Below, piece by piece: positions 8,913-16,992 of a DNA stretch of 64,000 nucleotides (position 1 is its first letter; each line of letters begins with the position of its first letter). Position numbers and translations under genes: made by a program. Under the pieces are notes generated by a model. The model was not told the origin of the DNA and ran no database searches. It was given only the letters and a program-made list of their open reading frames with translations. Source of the stretch: Rhizobium sp. BK313 (GTDB taxonomy: Bacteria; Pseudomonadota; Alphaproteobacteria; Rhizobiales; Rhizobiaceae); NCBI RefSeq assembly GCF_014193655.1, contig NZ_JACHZQ010000001.1, positions 248,001-312,000 on the forward strand, given 5' to 3'.

Positions 8913-9788
8913 ATGCAGAAAATAGCTCTTGGCAGAACCGGGTTGCAGGTATCGCGGATCGCCCTCGGCGGATATCCCTTCGGCGGGCTCAACCGCGCCA
9001 ACAATTGGGACCCATGGTCGGAAGAGGGGCGGAAATCGGCGATCGCTACCGTCAACCACGCTCTCGATCTCGGCATCAACTATATCGACACAGCCCCCGC
9101 CTATGGCGAAGGCAACAGCGAGAGGCTGATCGGTGAAGTGATGAAGACCCGGCGCGAGGAGTGCGTGCTGGCCACCAAGGTTCGCTGGGACGGCGTCGGC
9201 AAGGCGGAAGTAATAGCCAGCGTGCACGACAGCCTGAAGCGCCTCAATACCGATCGGCTCGACATCGTACAATTCCACGGCGGCATGTTCTCGGCGGAAG
9301 AGTACGAGCATATCGTCAAGGGCGGTCCGCTCGAAGGGCTGCTAGAATTGCAGCAGAAGGGCGAGGTCGGTTTCATCGGGCTGACGGCGGAGGAGCCCTG
9401 GACAGCGCGGCAATTCCTGAAGCACAAGGAGTTCGATGTCTTCCAGCTCGCCTATAACTTCATCTATCAGTCGGCGGCGCGGCATATTCTTAACGAGGCG
9501 AAAGAGGAAAATGTCGGCGTCGTCACCATGCGCACGATGACCTCGGGCATTTTCCAGCGCGGTGCTCGTTATCTGGCACCCGATTGGCAGAAGGCGAAGG
9601 ATCTCTTTCAGGTCTGCCTCGAATTCGTACTGTCGGATAGCCGCGTCCATTCGGCCATCGTCGGCATGCGCTGGCCAGAGGAGGTCGATCTCAACGTCAA
9701 GCTGGTCAATGATTTCCATCCGGCTTTCGACTTTGCGCAACTGCCCCGCATGACCGTCGATGTCTATCGCGCGCAGGATGCGGAATGA
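8913..9788 (+). CDS. Aldo/keto reductase
   Basis: A 291-residue NAD(P)H-dependent oxidoreductase of the AKR superfamily. The catalytic tetrad is visible: Asp in NYIDTAPAYGEG, Tyr in the same motif, Lys in VLATKVRWDG and His in LDIVQFHGG. The cofactor end is conserved as HSAIVGMRWPEEVDLNV. I chose the ATG at 8913 because GGAGAG precedes it at normal spacing; an ATG four codons upstream is also in frame. It probably oxidises or reduces a sugar or its lactone in the pathway fed by the adjacent importer. The next gene overlaps it by four bases (ATGA). Confidence 0.92.
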   Translation: MQKIALGRTGLQVSRIALGGYPFGGLNRANNWDPWSEEGRKSAIATVNHALDLGINYIDTAPAYGEGNSERLIGEVMKTRREECVLATKVRWDGVGKAEVIASVHDSLKRLNTDRLDIVQFHGGMFSAEEYEHIVKGGPLEGLLELQQKGEVGFIGLTAEEPWTARQFLKHKEFDVFQLAYNFIYQSAARHILNEAKEENVGVVTMRTMTSGIFQRGARYLAPDWQKAKDLFQVCLEFVLSDSRVHSAIVGMRWPEEVDLNVKLVNDFHPAFDFAQLPRMTVDVYRAQDAE

Positions 9789-10786
9789 CCGCGGCAAAAG
9801 GGGAGGACAGTGAGCCAGCCATGAGCGACAATCGTTTGTTGATCGATGCCTATGCCCATGTCGGCATGCCGCGCTTCCAGAGCGTTGCAGATTACGAAGG
9901 TGTCATGGCGCGCGCCGGGATCGGTCGCGCCGTGCTCTGCTCATTCGACAGCAGCCCGGATCTCGCTGCCATTCACACGGCGATCAGCCTGTCGCCGGAC
10001 AAGTTCCGCGGCCTCGGCGTCCCTCTCGGCAAAGACCGCGAAGAGATGGAGAGCGTCGTTCGCGCGCAGCTTGCGGCTGGATTCAGCGGCCTTAGACTGA
10101 CGGATGAGGATGTCGTTGAACGGTCATGGCTACTGGACATTCTCGCCGCCGAGGACCGGATTGCCATCGTCTGCGGACAGCCGTCTTCCGACAGCACCGC
10201 CCGCGCCCTGCTTGCCAATTTCGAGCGCAATCCCGACGCCATCGTGATCGGGGGACATTTCGCGGGCGTCGATAATCCCAGGATTCTCGCTTATGGTCCG
10301 GCTGCGATGCTGTTCGCCCATCCTCGTTTTTATGTCGTCTTCTCCCGGCATGGCGGCTTCCCGCCGGCGGCCGTTCTGACCTGGGCGGAGGCTGTCGTCG
10401 CTCGGACCGGATGGAGCCGCCTTCTTTGGGGCTCGGAAGCACCGGTTATGTTTTGGCGGACCGAGACCATGCCTGAGGCGATCGACTGGGTTGGGCGACT
10501 GTCGCCGACGCCGGAACAACGCGCGGCCTTTCACGGCGGCAATAGTGAGACGCTCTATTTCAGCCGGCCGGTCACTATCGGGCCACTGGTCCTGCCCTTC
10601 GATCCCCGCACGCGGGCGCGGTCGTTTCCGGCAACGCTTTGGGCAAACGGCCTGCCGGTGGAACAGGCACTTGCGGGGCGGATGGTTCACGCCTGGCTTA
10701 CTGCCGGTGGAGAGGGAAATCTCGGTACCTTTATCGAGGCGCTTCTCGATCGCAGTCTTCCGCCGTTGCCTGAACACGAAAGATAA
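9785..10786 (+). CDS. Amidohydrolase family 2 protein
   Basis: A 333-residue protein of the metal-dependent amidohydrolase (TIM-barrel) family. The first metal motif is atypical: it reads IDAYAHVG where most members have D-x-H-x-H, so the first His is Tyr. Later motifs are normal in form: VIGGHFAGVD, and RLLWGSEAPV near residue 215, which supplies the usual late acidic residue. A hydrolase acting on a lactone or decarboxylase-type chemistry is possible; the family has both. The ATG at 9785 overlaps the previous stop (ATGA). The ATG at 9821, preceded by GGGGAGGA, is an equally possible start and would give 321 residues. Last gene of the catabolic cluster. Confidence 0.75.
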   Translation: MTAAKGEDSEPAMSDNRLLIDAYAHVGMPRFQSVADYEGVMARAGIGRAVLCSFDSSPDLAAIHTAISLSPDKFRGLGVPLGKDREEMESVVRAQLAAGFSGLRLTDEDVVERSWLLDILAAEDRIAIVCGQPSSDSTARALLANFERNPDAIVIGGHFAGVDNPRILAYGPAAMLFAHPRFYVVFSRHGGFPPAAVLTWAEAVVARTGWSRLLWGSEAPVMFWRTETMPEAIDWVGRLSPTPEQRAAFHGGNSETLYFSRPVTIGPLVLPFDPRTRARSFPATLWANGLPVEQALAGRMVHAWLTAGGEGNLGTFIEALLDRSLPPLPEHER

Positions 10787-10880
10787 GAGCGTTTGTGTCT
10801 ATGCCGATCAGGCCTTGTTTCGACCGCTATGAACAGGTGATTTCCCCCGCCGCCCAATAGCTTGCAGGGGAATACTTATC

Positions 10881-11087
10881 TTATCGTTTCACTGCACGAC
10901 GGACACTGTAGATCAGGATGGCGAGACAGCCGACGAGCAGCAGAACTCCGCCGAACAGCGGTGGCAGGGCGACAAGCTTTACTGCCGCCGCAACGGCGAG
11001 AACCAGGATCAGCGACAGAGCCGCAAGGCTGCCGTCGTCGATGAACATACCGATAAGTTCGGATATGGCGATGCGGATAACGTTCAT
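10881..11087 (-). CDS. Small two-helix membrane protein
   Basis: A 68-residue hydrophobic protein with two predicted membrane helices (about residues 20-40 and 42-62) and a basic end RRAVKR. Its start overlaps the stop of the upstream membrane protein by four bases (ATGA), which argues that it is a translated partner. No family recognised. It may be an accessory subunit of the larger E-x-x-E membrane protein. Confidence 0.65.
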   Translation of the reverse strand: MNVIRIAISELIGMFIDDGSLAALSLILVLAVAAAVKLVALPPLFGGVLLLVGCLAILIYSVRRAVKR

Positions 11088-11839
11088 TGGGCTGCCTTTG
11101 CTGTGGGTTTGCCGGCGGAGCCGCGCAAGCTGCGGACAATGGCGAAGGACGCCAGAGTAACGATTGCGAAGATGGCGATAAGTGCAAGATCAGCGCCCGG
11201 CCAGTCCGCACCGATGCCTTCACCGGTCCAGAAGATGCCGAAACTGGTCAACATCAGCCCGACGACGAATTTAAGCGTATTTTCCGGCACGGTGGCGAGA
11301 GGGCGGTGCACCAGCAGGCCGATCAGCATGACGAGGATGAAGGCGGCCAGAGCGCCGAGGCCGGCATAGAGCGTCAAGCCATGGGCGCCGCCCACGGCGA
11401 TGACGATGAAGACCACCTCGACGCCTTCCAATAGCACTGCCTTGAACGAGGCAAGGCCGGCGAGATAGTCGGCGCGCCGGTCCTCGGATTGCTGGCGCAA
11501 GGCCGCCGTTTCCTTGGAAAAAGCCGCTTCTTCATCATGCAGGGCTATGACGCCGAGTGAGCGCAGAATGGCCTTGCGCAGCCAGCGCATGCCGAACAGG
11601 ATCAGGAGAACGCCGACAACGAATTGCAGCGTGGTGATCGGCACCAGCGCCAGCAGCGGGCCGAAGATGAGGACGAGGGCGGCAAGCACCGCGAGCGCGA
11701 GAGCAGCACCCGTCAACGCCGGACGCCAGCTTCGCGTGACCCCGACAGCAAGGACGATGGTGAAGGCTTCGACGACCTCGACGAAGGAACCGAGGAAAGA
11801 AGCCGTTATGGTGGAAAGGATGGGTGTGAGACTGTTCAT
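11084..11839 (-). CDS. Duplicated E-x-x-E membrane protein (COG4280-like)
   Basis: A 251-residue protein with about six or seven membrane helices and a visible internal duplication. The first half has FVEVVEAFTIVLAVG (E21, E24) and TLQFVVGVLLILFGMRW. The second half has LLEGVEVVFIVIAVG (E138, E141) and TLKFVVGLMLTSFGIFW. A charged cytoplasmic loop (about 100-127) joins them. Paired Glu motifs inside membrane helices are the metal-conducting element of FTR1/EfeU iron permeases and of related cation transporters, so a metal transport role is a reasonable inference. It lies just downstream of an ABC importer of the Fe3+ family, separated by a 16-bp inverted repeat. Confidence 0.65.
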   Translation of the reverse strand: MNSLTPILSTITASFLGSFVEVVEAFTIVLAVGVTRSWRPALTGAALALAVLAALVLIFGPLLALVPITTLQFVVGVLLILFGMRWLRKAILRSLGVIALHDEEAAFSKETAALRQQSEDRRADYLAGLASFKAVLLEGVEVVFIVIAVGGAHGLTLYAGLGALAAFILVMLIGLLVHRPLATVPENTLKFVVGLMLTSFGIFWTGEGIGADWPGADLALIAIFAIVTLASFAIVRSLRGSAGKPTAKAAQ

Positions 11840-11877
11840 GCAATGAATCCTGAGTAACGGATAGGTTTTTGATTTCG

Positions 11878-11923
11878 CATGATCTTATCCGAAAGCCGGT
11901 TACATTCTTCGGATAAGATCATG
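11878..11923. repeat. Rhizobial palindromic intergenic repeat
   Basis: CATGATCTTATCCGAA and TTCGGATAAGATCATG form a perfect 16-bp inverted repeat around a 14-base centre containing CCGGTT. It has the form of the abundant palindromic repeats of rhizobial genomes. It lies three bases after the ATPase stop and may terminate or attenuate transcription into the next gene. Confidence 0.65.
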
Positions 11924-11925
11924 GT

Positions 11926-12969
11926 CTAGGCAGCAAGGACCATGCAACGTTCGGGCGGCAGGGAGAAGGTCAGTGGTGCGCCGGCGGGCATGGCTTGCGG
12001 CCAGTCGAGCCGGATGCGATGCGGCCCGATATCGATCATCAGGCGCCAACAGCGTCCCTGGAAAGCGCTGGACTGAACAATACCCTGAAGTCGGTTGTCG
12101 GGATAGGCATCGGATGGTCGCGCATCTTCCGGCCGAACGACGAGGAGAGCGCTGCCGCTTTGGGCGCCGGCCGTGCGCAACGCTTCGATCGGGGTATTCT
12201 CGATCTTGAAGTGGCCGTCGCGCGCCACGCCCGGAACGATGGAGAAGCCTCCGATGAAGCTGGCAACGAAGGCGTCGGCCGGCGCCTCGTAGATCGCTTG
12301 CGGCGTATCGAACTGCGCGATGACACCGGAGCGCATGACGGCGATACGATCGGACACCGCCATGGCCTCGGCCTGGTCGTGGGTGACATAGATCACCGTG
12401 GTGGCCTCGCGGCGCACCAGTTCCATCATCTCTACCCGCATATCCTCGCGCAGGGCGGCATCGAGGTTGCTGAGCGGTTCGTCGAACAGCATCAGGGCCG
12501 GCCGGGCGGCAAGGCAGCGGGCAATTGCCACGCGCTGCTGCTGGCCACCCGACAGTTCCGCCGGATAGCGGTTGCGATAGGGGGCCAGGCGGGTGACATC
12601 GAGGGCATGATCCAGCCGCGCCGCCACGTCCGTTTCGGACAGGCGTTGTGATTGCAGCCCGAAGGACAGGTTCTGGGATACGGTCATATGCGGCCAGAGG
12701 GCATAGTCCTGAAACACCATGCCAACGCGGCGCTTCTCCGGCGGCACGACGGATTGCCTGCTCCAAACGACGGCGTCGTCGAACTTGACGATGCCGCTGT
12801 CCGGATTGATCAGCCCCGCAATGATGCGCAACAAGGTCGTCTTTCCCGATCCGCTGGCGCCAAGCAGCGATACGACCTCGCCGGCTGCGATCTTCAGATC
12901 GAGATTGCTGAGCACTGCGCGGCCGCCGAGCGATTTGCAGATATCGGAGCAGTCCAGTGAAGCGGTCAT
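11926..12969 (-). CDS. ABC transporter ATPase (FbpC/PotA type)
   Basis: A 347-residue ATPase for an importer of the Fe3+/spermidine class. Walker A is GASGSGKTT (about residues 37-45), the signature is LSGGQQQR (about 138), Walker B is [12 protein letters not shown] and the switch His is in [14 protein letters not shown]-terminal regulatory TOBE-like region follows (about 240-345). Its ATG overlaps the stop of the permease gene by four bases. It energises the transporter made by the two genes upstream. Confidence 0.93.
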   Translation of the reverse strand: MTASLDCSDICKSLGGRAVLSNLDLKIAAGEVVSLLGASGSGKTTLLRIIAGLINPDSGIVKFDDAVVWSRQSVVPPEKRRVGMVFQDYALWPHMTVSQNLSFGLQSQRLSETDVAARLDHALDVTRLAPYRNRYPAELSGGQQQRVAIARCLAARPALMLFDEPLSNLDAALREDMRVEMMELVRREATTVIYVTHDQAEAMAVSDRIAVMRSGVIAQFDTPQAIYEAPADAFVASFIGGFSIVPGVARDGHFKIENTPIEALRTAGAQSGSALLVVRPEDARPSDAYPDNRLQGIVQSSAFQGRCWRLMIDIGPHRIRLDWPQAMPAGAPLTFSLPPERCMVLAA

Positions 12970-14771
12970 TGTGCATTCTCTCCTCTGGTATTGCGGCTAC
13001 GGTCCGGCATGAAGCGCCGCACCAGCATCCACGCAATGGCCGCGCCGCCGCCGGCAACCGCCATCGCCAACAATGCGATGGCGCAGGCGAGCCCGTCTTG
13101 ATCGTGGCTGAACAGTTTCAGGATCAGCGTCGGGGCCGCCGGGCCGCTGAGCGGAATGAGCATTTGCGACATCGGCAGTTCGAAGACGGTGCGGATGAAG
13201 GTCAGGAGGAAGGCCGTCACCACACTTAGGAAGACCAGTGGCAGGGTGATGGCGAGCAGGCGCCGAATTGCGCCGGCGCCTTGCAGCCGGGCCGCATCCG
13301 TCAGGCTCGGCGCTATCTGGCCGATGGCCGAAAGGATGACGACGAGGCAATAGGGCAAGGCGGCTGCGACATAGCCGGTCACCAGGAGCGAGCCGTCACC
13401 ATAATGCGGGAACGGCCAGTCGCGGAAGCCGGGCAGGCGGTTCCAGACGAGGATGTAGCCGAAGCCGAGGACGATGCCTGGAATGGCGACCGCGCCGAGA
13501 GATAGGCCTATGGCGATGGTGCGCATGAGCGAATTGGAGCGGTCGAGCCGGGCTGAGAGAAGCAGGGCGATGCTGCTGGCGATGATCGCCGTCAGGCCGG
13601 CATAGCCAAGACTGCGTAACAGGCCCTCGTTCGCCGCCGTGCCGAGGCTCAACGCCGTCTGGACATTGATCAGCGTGAAGTTGCTCCAATCCAGCCCGTG
13701 GCCGAGGGTCTGGCTCAATGCCCGGATAGCGACTGCAAGCAGTGGTAGGATCAGCGAAAGAAAGACGACGGCAAGCGCGGCAATCGTCGCAGGCCACCGC
13801 CAGAAACCAAGCTCATAACGGCGTGCTGGCCGCGCTCTTCCAGAGATCAAGCGGGGATCGGCGCGGCGGCGCAGCATCCTGTCGGCCGCCACCACGAGCA
13901 GGACCAAAGCCAGGAGGATCAGCGCCTGGGCGCCTGCCGAAGCAAAGTCGACGGGATAGTCGCTAGTCGCGGAATAGATGCCGTATGTCAGGACACCGAA
14001 GTTCGAGGTTCGGGCGATGGTCGAGGCGAGGCCAAAATCCGACAGCACCTCCGCAAAGGTGGCGATGACGCTGAGGGCGATGGCCGGCGCGAGTAGCGGG
14101 CCGTTGATCCGCAGCCATATCTTTAGCGGGGACGAGCCGGACAGCCGCGCCGCGTCCTCGAGCTCGCTGCCGAGCCCGGCAAGCGCGCTGGCGATGATGA
14201 AGCTCGCCAATGGGAAAAGGCCGAGCGTGTGGACGAAGACCAGGCCTTCAAGGCCAAAGAAAGCCTCGCTCCAGGACTGCGGCAGAATGCCGAGCTGGGC
14301 CAGATAGCCGCCGGACGACATCAGCAGCACCCAGGCCAGTGCCTTGAGATAGGAGGGCGTCAGGAACACCAGCCAGGGCGTGACGGCGATGACGCCGCGC
14401 AAGGGCACGTTGCATCGCTGCACGAGGACGGCGAAGGCGCCGCCAAGGGCGGTGGTTGTAACGGCGACTGTTGCGGCCAGTTCCAACGAATTCAGGATCG
14501 ACTGGAGAATACGCGGCGAGGCGAAGGCATGCGCCAGCGGCTCCAGGCTGAATGCGGTACTGCCGGCCTGGATATCGAACAGCCGCGGCATCACAGCTTG
14601 AACCAGTACGAGCGCGAGAGGTAGCCCGATCAGGAGGAGGAACACTGCGTAAATAGCGATCGGCCCGCAGAGGCGGCCTAAGAGAGGCAGCAATTGGTTC
14701 GGCGATAAGCGTCCGCTGCTGGAGCCGCGGACGAATGCCGCGGCTCCTTCATGATTCAGAACGGTCATCAT
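12966..14771 (-). CDS. ABC transporter fused permease (Fe3+-type, two membrane domains)
   Basis: A 601-residue inner-membrane protein made of two permease halves, as in FbpB/SfuB/AfuB. Each half has about six helices and an EAA-type coupling loop: ELEDAARLSGSSPLKIW in the first and SLTDAARLQGAGAIRRL in the second. It starts 13 bases after the binding-protein gene. Members of this family carry ferric iron, thiamine, 2-aminoethylphosphonate or sugar phosphates, so the sequence does not fix the substrate. Confidence 0.9.
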   Translation of the reverse strand: MMTVLNHEGAAAFVRGSSSGRLSPNQLLPLLGRLCGPIAIYAVFLLLIGLPLALVLVQAVMPRLFDIQAGSTAFSLEPLAHAFASPRILQSILNSLELAATVAVTTTALGGAFAVLVQRCNVPLRGVIAVTPWLVFLTPSYLKALAWVLLMSSGGYLAQLGILPQSWSEAFFGLEGLVFVHTLGLFPLASFIIASALAGLGSELEDAARLSGSSPLKIWLRINGPLLAPAIALSVIATFAEVLSDFGLASTIARTSNFGVLTYGIYSATSDYPVDFASAGAQALILLALVLLVVAADRMLRRRADPRLISGRARPARRYELGFWRWPATIAALAVVFLSLILPLLAVAIRALSQTLGHGLDWSNFTLINVQTALSLGTAANEGLLRSLGYAGLTAIIASSIALLLSARLDRSNSLMRTIAIGLSLGAVAIPGIVLGFGYILVWNRLPGFRDWPFPHYGDGSLLVTGYVAAALPYCLVVILSAIGQIAPSLTDAARLQGAGAIRRLLAITLPLVFLSVVTAFLLTFIRTVFELPMSQMLIPLSGPAAPTLILKLFSHDQDGLACAIALLAMAVAGGGAAIAWMLVRRFMPDRSRNTRGENAQ

Positions 14772-14784
14772 GAGCTCCGTTCAA

Positions 14785-15789
14785 TCATGGGACGAAATGA
14801 TCCTTGTACCATTGCTTCCATTCGGCCTCGTGCGCGGAGGCGACCTTGTCGTCGAGGTGAACGAAGGCGACTTCCGTCTGACGGCCGGGCTTTGCCTTGA
14901 CGCCCGCAATGACGGGCATGAAGAAGAAGTCGGTGTCGTCGCCGTCCTGCATGGCGGCTTGGCCTTCGGCACTCGTCACGAAGTCGATGAACTTGCGGGC
15001 GGCATCCATATGCGTCGTCTTGGCGCTGATGCCGAGACCTTGCGGCAGGGCAATCGAACCCTCAGCCGGGTAGACCGCGATCACGGGTTCGCCACTGGCG
15101 ATCTTCGCGAAAATGGCGCTGTCCTGGTTGATGCCGACGGAGGCGTTGCCGGTCAGTACGGCGGTGTTAACCTTGCCGCCGCTGGAAAGGCCAGAGAGCG
15201 ATTTCGTGGTCAGCACCTTGCCGAGCAGATCCTTGCCGGCGTCGATGCCGTTGGTCTGGAAGAAGCCTGCGAGCCACTGATAGGCCGGACCGGAGAGGTT
15301 CGGGTCCTTGGCAGCGACTGTGCCGGCGAAATGCGCGAGGTCGGCCCAAGACTTCGGCGTCTTGTCAGCGGCGACTTTCTTGGTGTTCACTTCGAGAGCC
15401 GTAGTGCTGGCGCCGGTCGGCAGGAAGGCATGGCTTGCCGGGATCAGCGACTTGCCGAAATCGGTGAAGGCGGCCTTGTCATAGACATCGCCCGGGATCG
15501 GCTGCAGGACATGATCCGACGCCATGCGTTCCATCACCGCCGAGCCGTCCAGCCAGACGATATCGAATTGCGGATTGTTGCCTTCGGCCGCGATCTTGCC
15601 AAGCACTTCGCCGGTGCTGCCCGGCTCGACGACATCGACCTTGAGGCCGGTCTTGGCTTCGAAGGCCTTGGCGACCTTGCCGCTGAAATCGAGCGCATCG
15701 TAAAGGACCAGGTCTGCGGAAAAGGCCGGAGCGGCCATTGACGTCAGCGCTACGCCAAACGCAAGTCCAGCTATAGTTTTATGAAGCAT
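14785..15789 (-). CDS. ABC transporter binding protein (Fe3+-type family)
   Basis: A 334-residue periplasmic protein with a signal peptide (cleavage after APAFSA, about residue 25). It shows the family pattern DLVLYDALDFSGKVAKAFE, QFDIVWLDGSAVMERM, LPTGASTTALEVNTKKV and AARKFIDFVTSAEGQAAM. The adjacent tyrosine pair that binds Fe3+ in FbpA-type proteins is not visible; the corresponding region reads GINQDSAIFAKIASGEP. With an RpiR-type regulator carrying a sugar-phosphate (SIS) domain directly upstream, a phosphorylated sugar or phosphonate is at least as likely a ligand as iron. First gene of the transporter operon. Confidence 0.85.
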   Translation of the reverse strand: MLHKTIAGLAFGVALTSMAAPAFSADLVLYDALDFSGKVAKAFEAKTGLKVDVVEPGSTGEVLGKIAAEGNNPQFDIVWLDGSAVMERMASDHVLQPIPGDVYDKAAFTDFGKSLIPASHAFLPTGASTTALEVNTKKVAADKTPKSWADLAHFAGTVAAKDPNLSGPAYQWLAGFFQTNGIDAGKDLLGKVLTTKSLSGLSSGGKVNTAVLTGNASVGINQDSAIFAKIASGEPVIAVYPAEGSIALPQGLGISAKTTHMDAARKFIDFVTSAEGQAAMQDGDDTDFFFMPVIAGVKAKPGRQTEVAFVHLDDKVASAHEAEWKQWYKDHFVP

Positions 15790-15817
15790 TGCTTTCTCCC
15801 GTACTCTTTAGAGAGGA

Positions 15818-15843
15818 TATAGTTATGGCAATTTTATACTATA
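15818..15843. promoter_or_regulatory. Candidate operator/promoter of the ABC operon
   Basis: TATAGT and ACTATA stand as an inverted repeat with 14 bases between them, in an unusually AT-rich stretch directly upstream of the binding-protein gene. It could be an RpiR operator or part of the promoter. Confidence 0.35.
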
Positions 15844-15884
15844 ATTCTTTCTTGAAATATTTATGTCTATCGAGAGTTACTTGA

Positions 15885-16784
15885 TTATTTCTTTTTCTTC
15901 GTGCCACGTTTGCTCCATGCCTTGTCGATGGAGCCGCGCAGGACGCTGAGTTGATCGAGACTGTCGAAAGCTGCTTCCCGGCAACGTCCCGCCAGGCCGA
16001 CGATCATGGCTTCGATCAGCACCATGGTGCCGCCATGCATGGCGAGATGATCGGCCTTGCCACGCGGGATGGGGATAATTTCCGCTACCTTGTCGGCGAC
16101 GAGTGGGCCGAGATTGTCGCTGATCAGGATCACCGGCACGTCATGTCGGCCGGCCTGGTCGAGCACGACTTCGACTTCGCGGTAAAGCGGCGCATAGGCC
16201 ATCATCAGAACGGCATCGCCCTTGCCAAGCCAGAGAAGGCGGTCCGCCAAGGCGACCCCCGATGCCGAAAGCGCGTTGGTGGGCAGTCCGATGCGATTGA
16301 ATTGCAAGCTGGCATAATCCGCCATCGCGCCTGATGGGCCGATACCGAAGACATGACGCCTCGTTGCATCAGCCAGAATATTGATAGCGCGCGCAAAGCT
16401 TGCGGCGATTTCCGGACGGCGCAGAACGTCCAGCACGCTTTCGTGGATACCGATGACATGACGAAGCGCGCCGGTAGCATCGTCGCCCGTCTCGGCAAGC
16501 GTTCGTTCGAGGCGATTGCCGGGCGACGGCGTTCCGGTCAGTTCGGAGAGCAGGGCCGCACGGAGCGCTGAGAGGCTTTCGAAGCCGAGCGCCCGCGCGG
16601 TGCGCACCACGGTCGCGTCGCTGGCGCCAGCAAGTTGAGCGATCTGTGCGGCGGAACTCAACAGCACCGCCTGCTTCTGATCGACAAAGAAACGGGCCAC
16701 GCGCTGTTCAGCGGGTGCGAGGCCCTCAAGCGCAGCGAGAATCTGAGCGTCGAATGTCGCCTGCGGTTGGGTGTCTGTAGTCAT
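15885..16784 (-). CDS. RpiR-family transcriptional regulator (HTH plus SIS domain)
   Basis: A 299-residue regulator. The N-terminal RpiR helix-turn-helix (about 10-85) contains LSSAAQIAQLAGASDATVVRTARALGF-type sequence. A SIS sugar-isomerase-like domain (about 125-255) includes HVFGIGPSGAMADYASLQFNR and DVPVILISDNLGPLVADKV. SIS domains of RpiR proteins bind phosphosugars. The C-terminus is strongly basic (KRGTKKKK). It lies upstream of the ABC operon on the same strand and probably controls it. Confidence 0.92.
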   Translation of the reverse strand: MTTDTQPQATFDAQILAALEGLAPAEQRVARFFVDQKQAVLLSSAAQIAQLAGASDATVVRTARALGFESLSALRAALLSELTGTPSPGNRLERTLAETGDDATGALRHVIGIHESVLDVLRRPEIAASFARAINILADATRRHVFGIGPSGAMADYASLQFNRIGLPTNALSASGVALADRLLWLGKGDAVLMMAYAPLYREVEVVLDQAGRHDVPVILISDNLGPLVADKVAEIIPIPRGKADHLAMHGGTMVLIEAMIVGLAGRCREAAFDSLDQLSVLRGSIDKAWSKRGTKKKK

Positions 16785-16880
16785 GCCAGTTGCCTATCTC
16801 TGCGTAGCAAATGCTACCGATGACGATATAGGTAATGTTTATTACATCAGCATGACAATGATGAGGCGGCGGCGATATCG

Positions 16881-16907
16881 GATCGCCGCGGAGGTAACCT
16901 CGCGATC
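16881..16907. promoter_or_regulatory. Dyad in the RpiR/DUF2325 intergenic region
   Basis: The palindrome GAGGT-A-ACCTC is flanked by GATCGC and GCGATC, with four extra bases on the left arm. It lies between the start of rpiR (minus) and the DUF2325 gene (plus) and could be an operator for either. Supported by symmetry only. Confidence 0.35.
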
Positions 16908-16992
16908 TCAAGAAAGTTATCGGCAAATCCTTGTCCGCACGCCGCTTAGCCGCTACCGTAGTATTCATTGGAATATAACGCTTGGGAACGAC

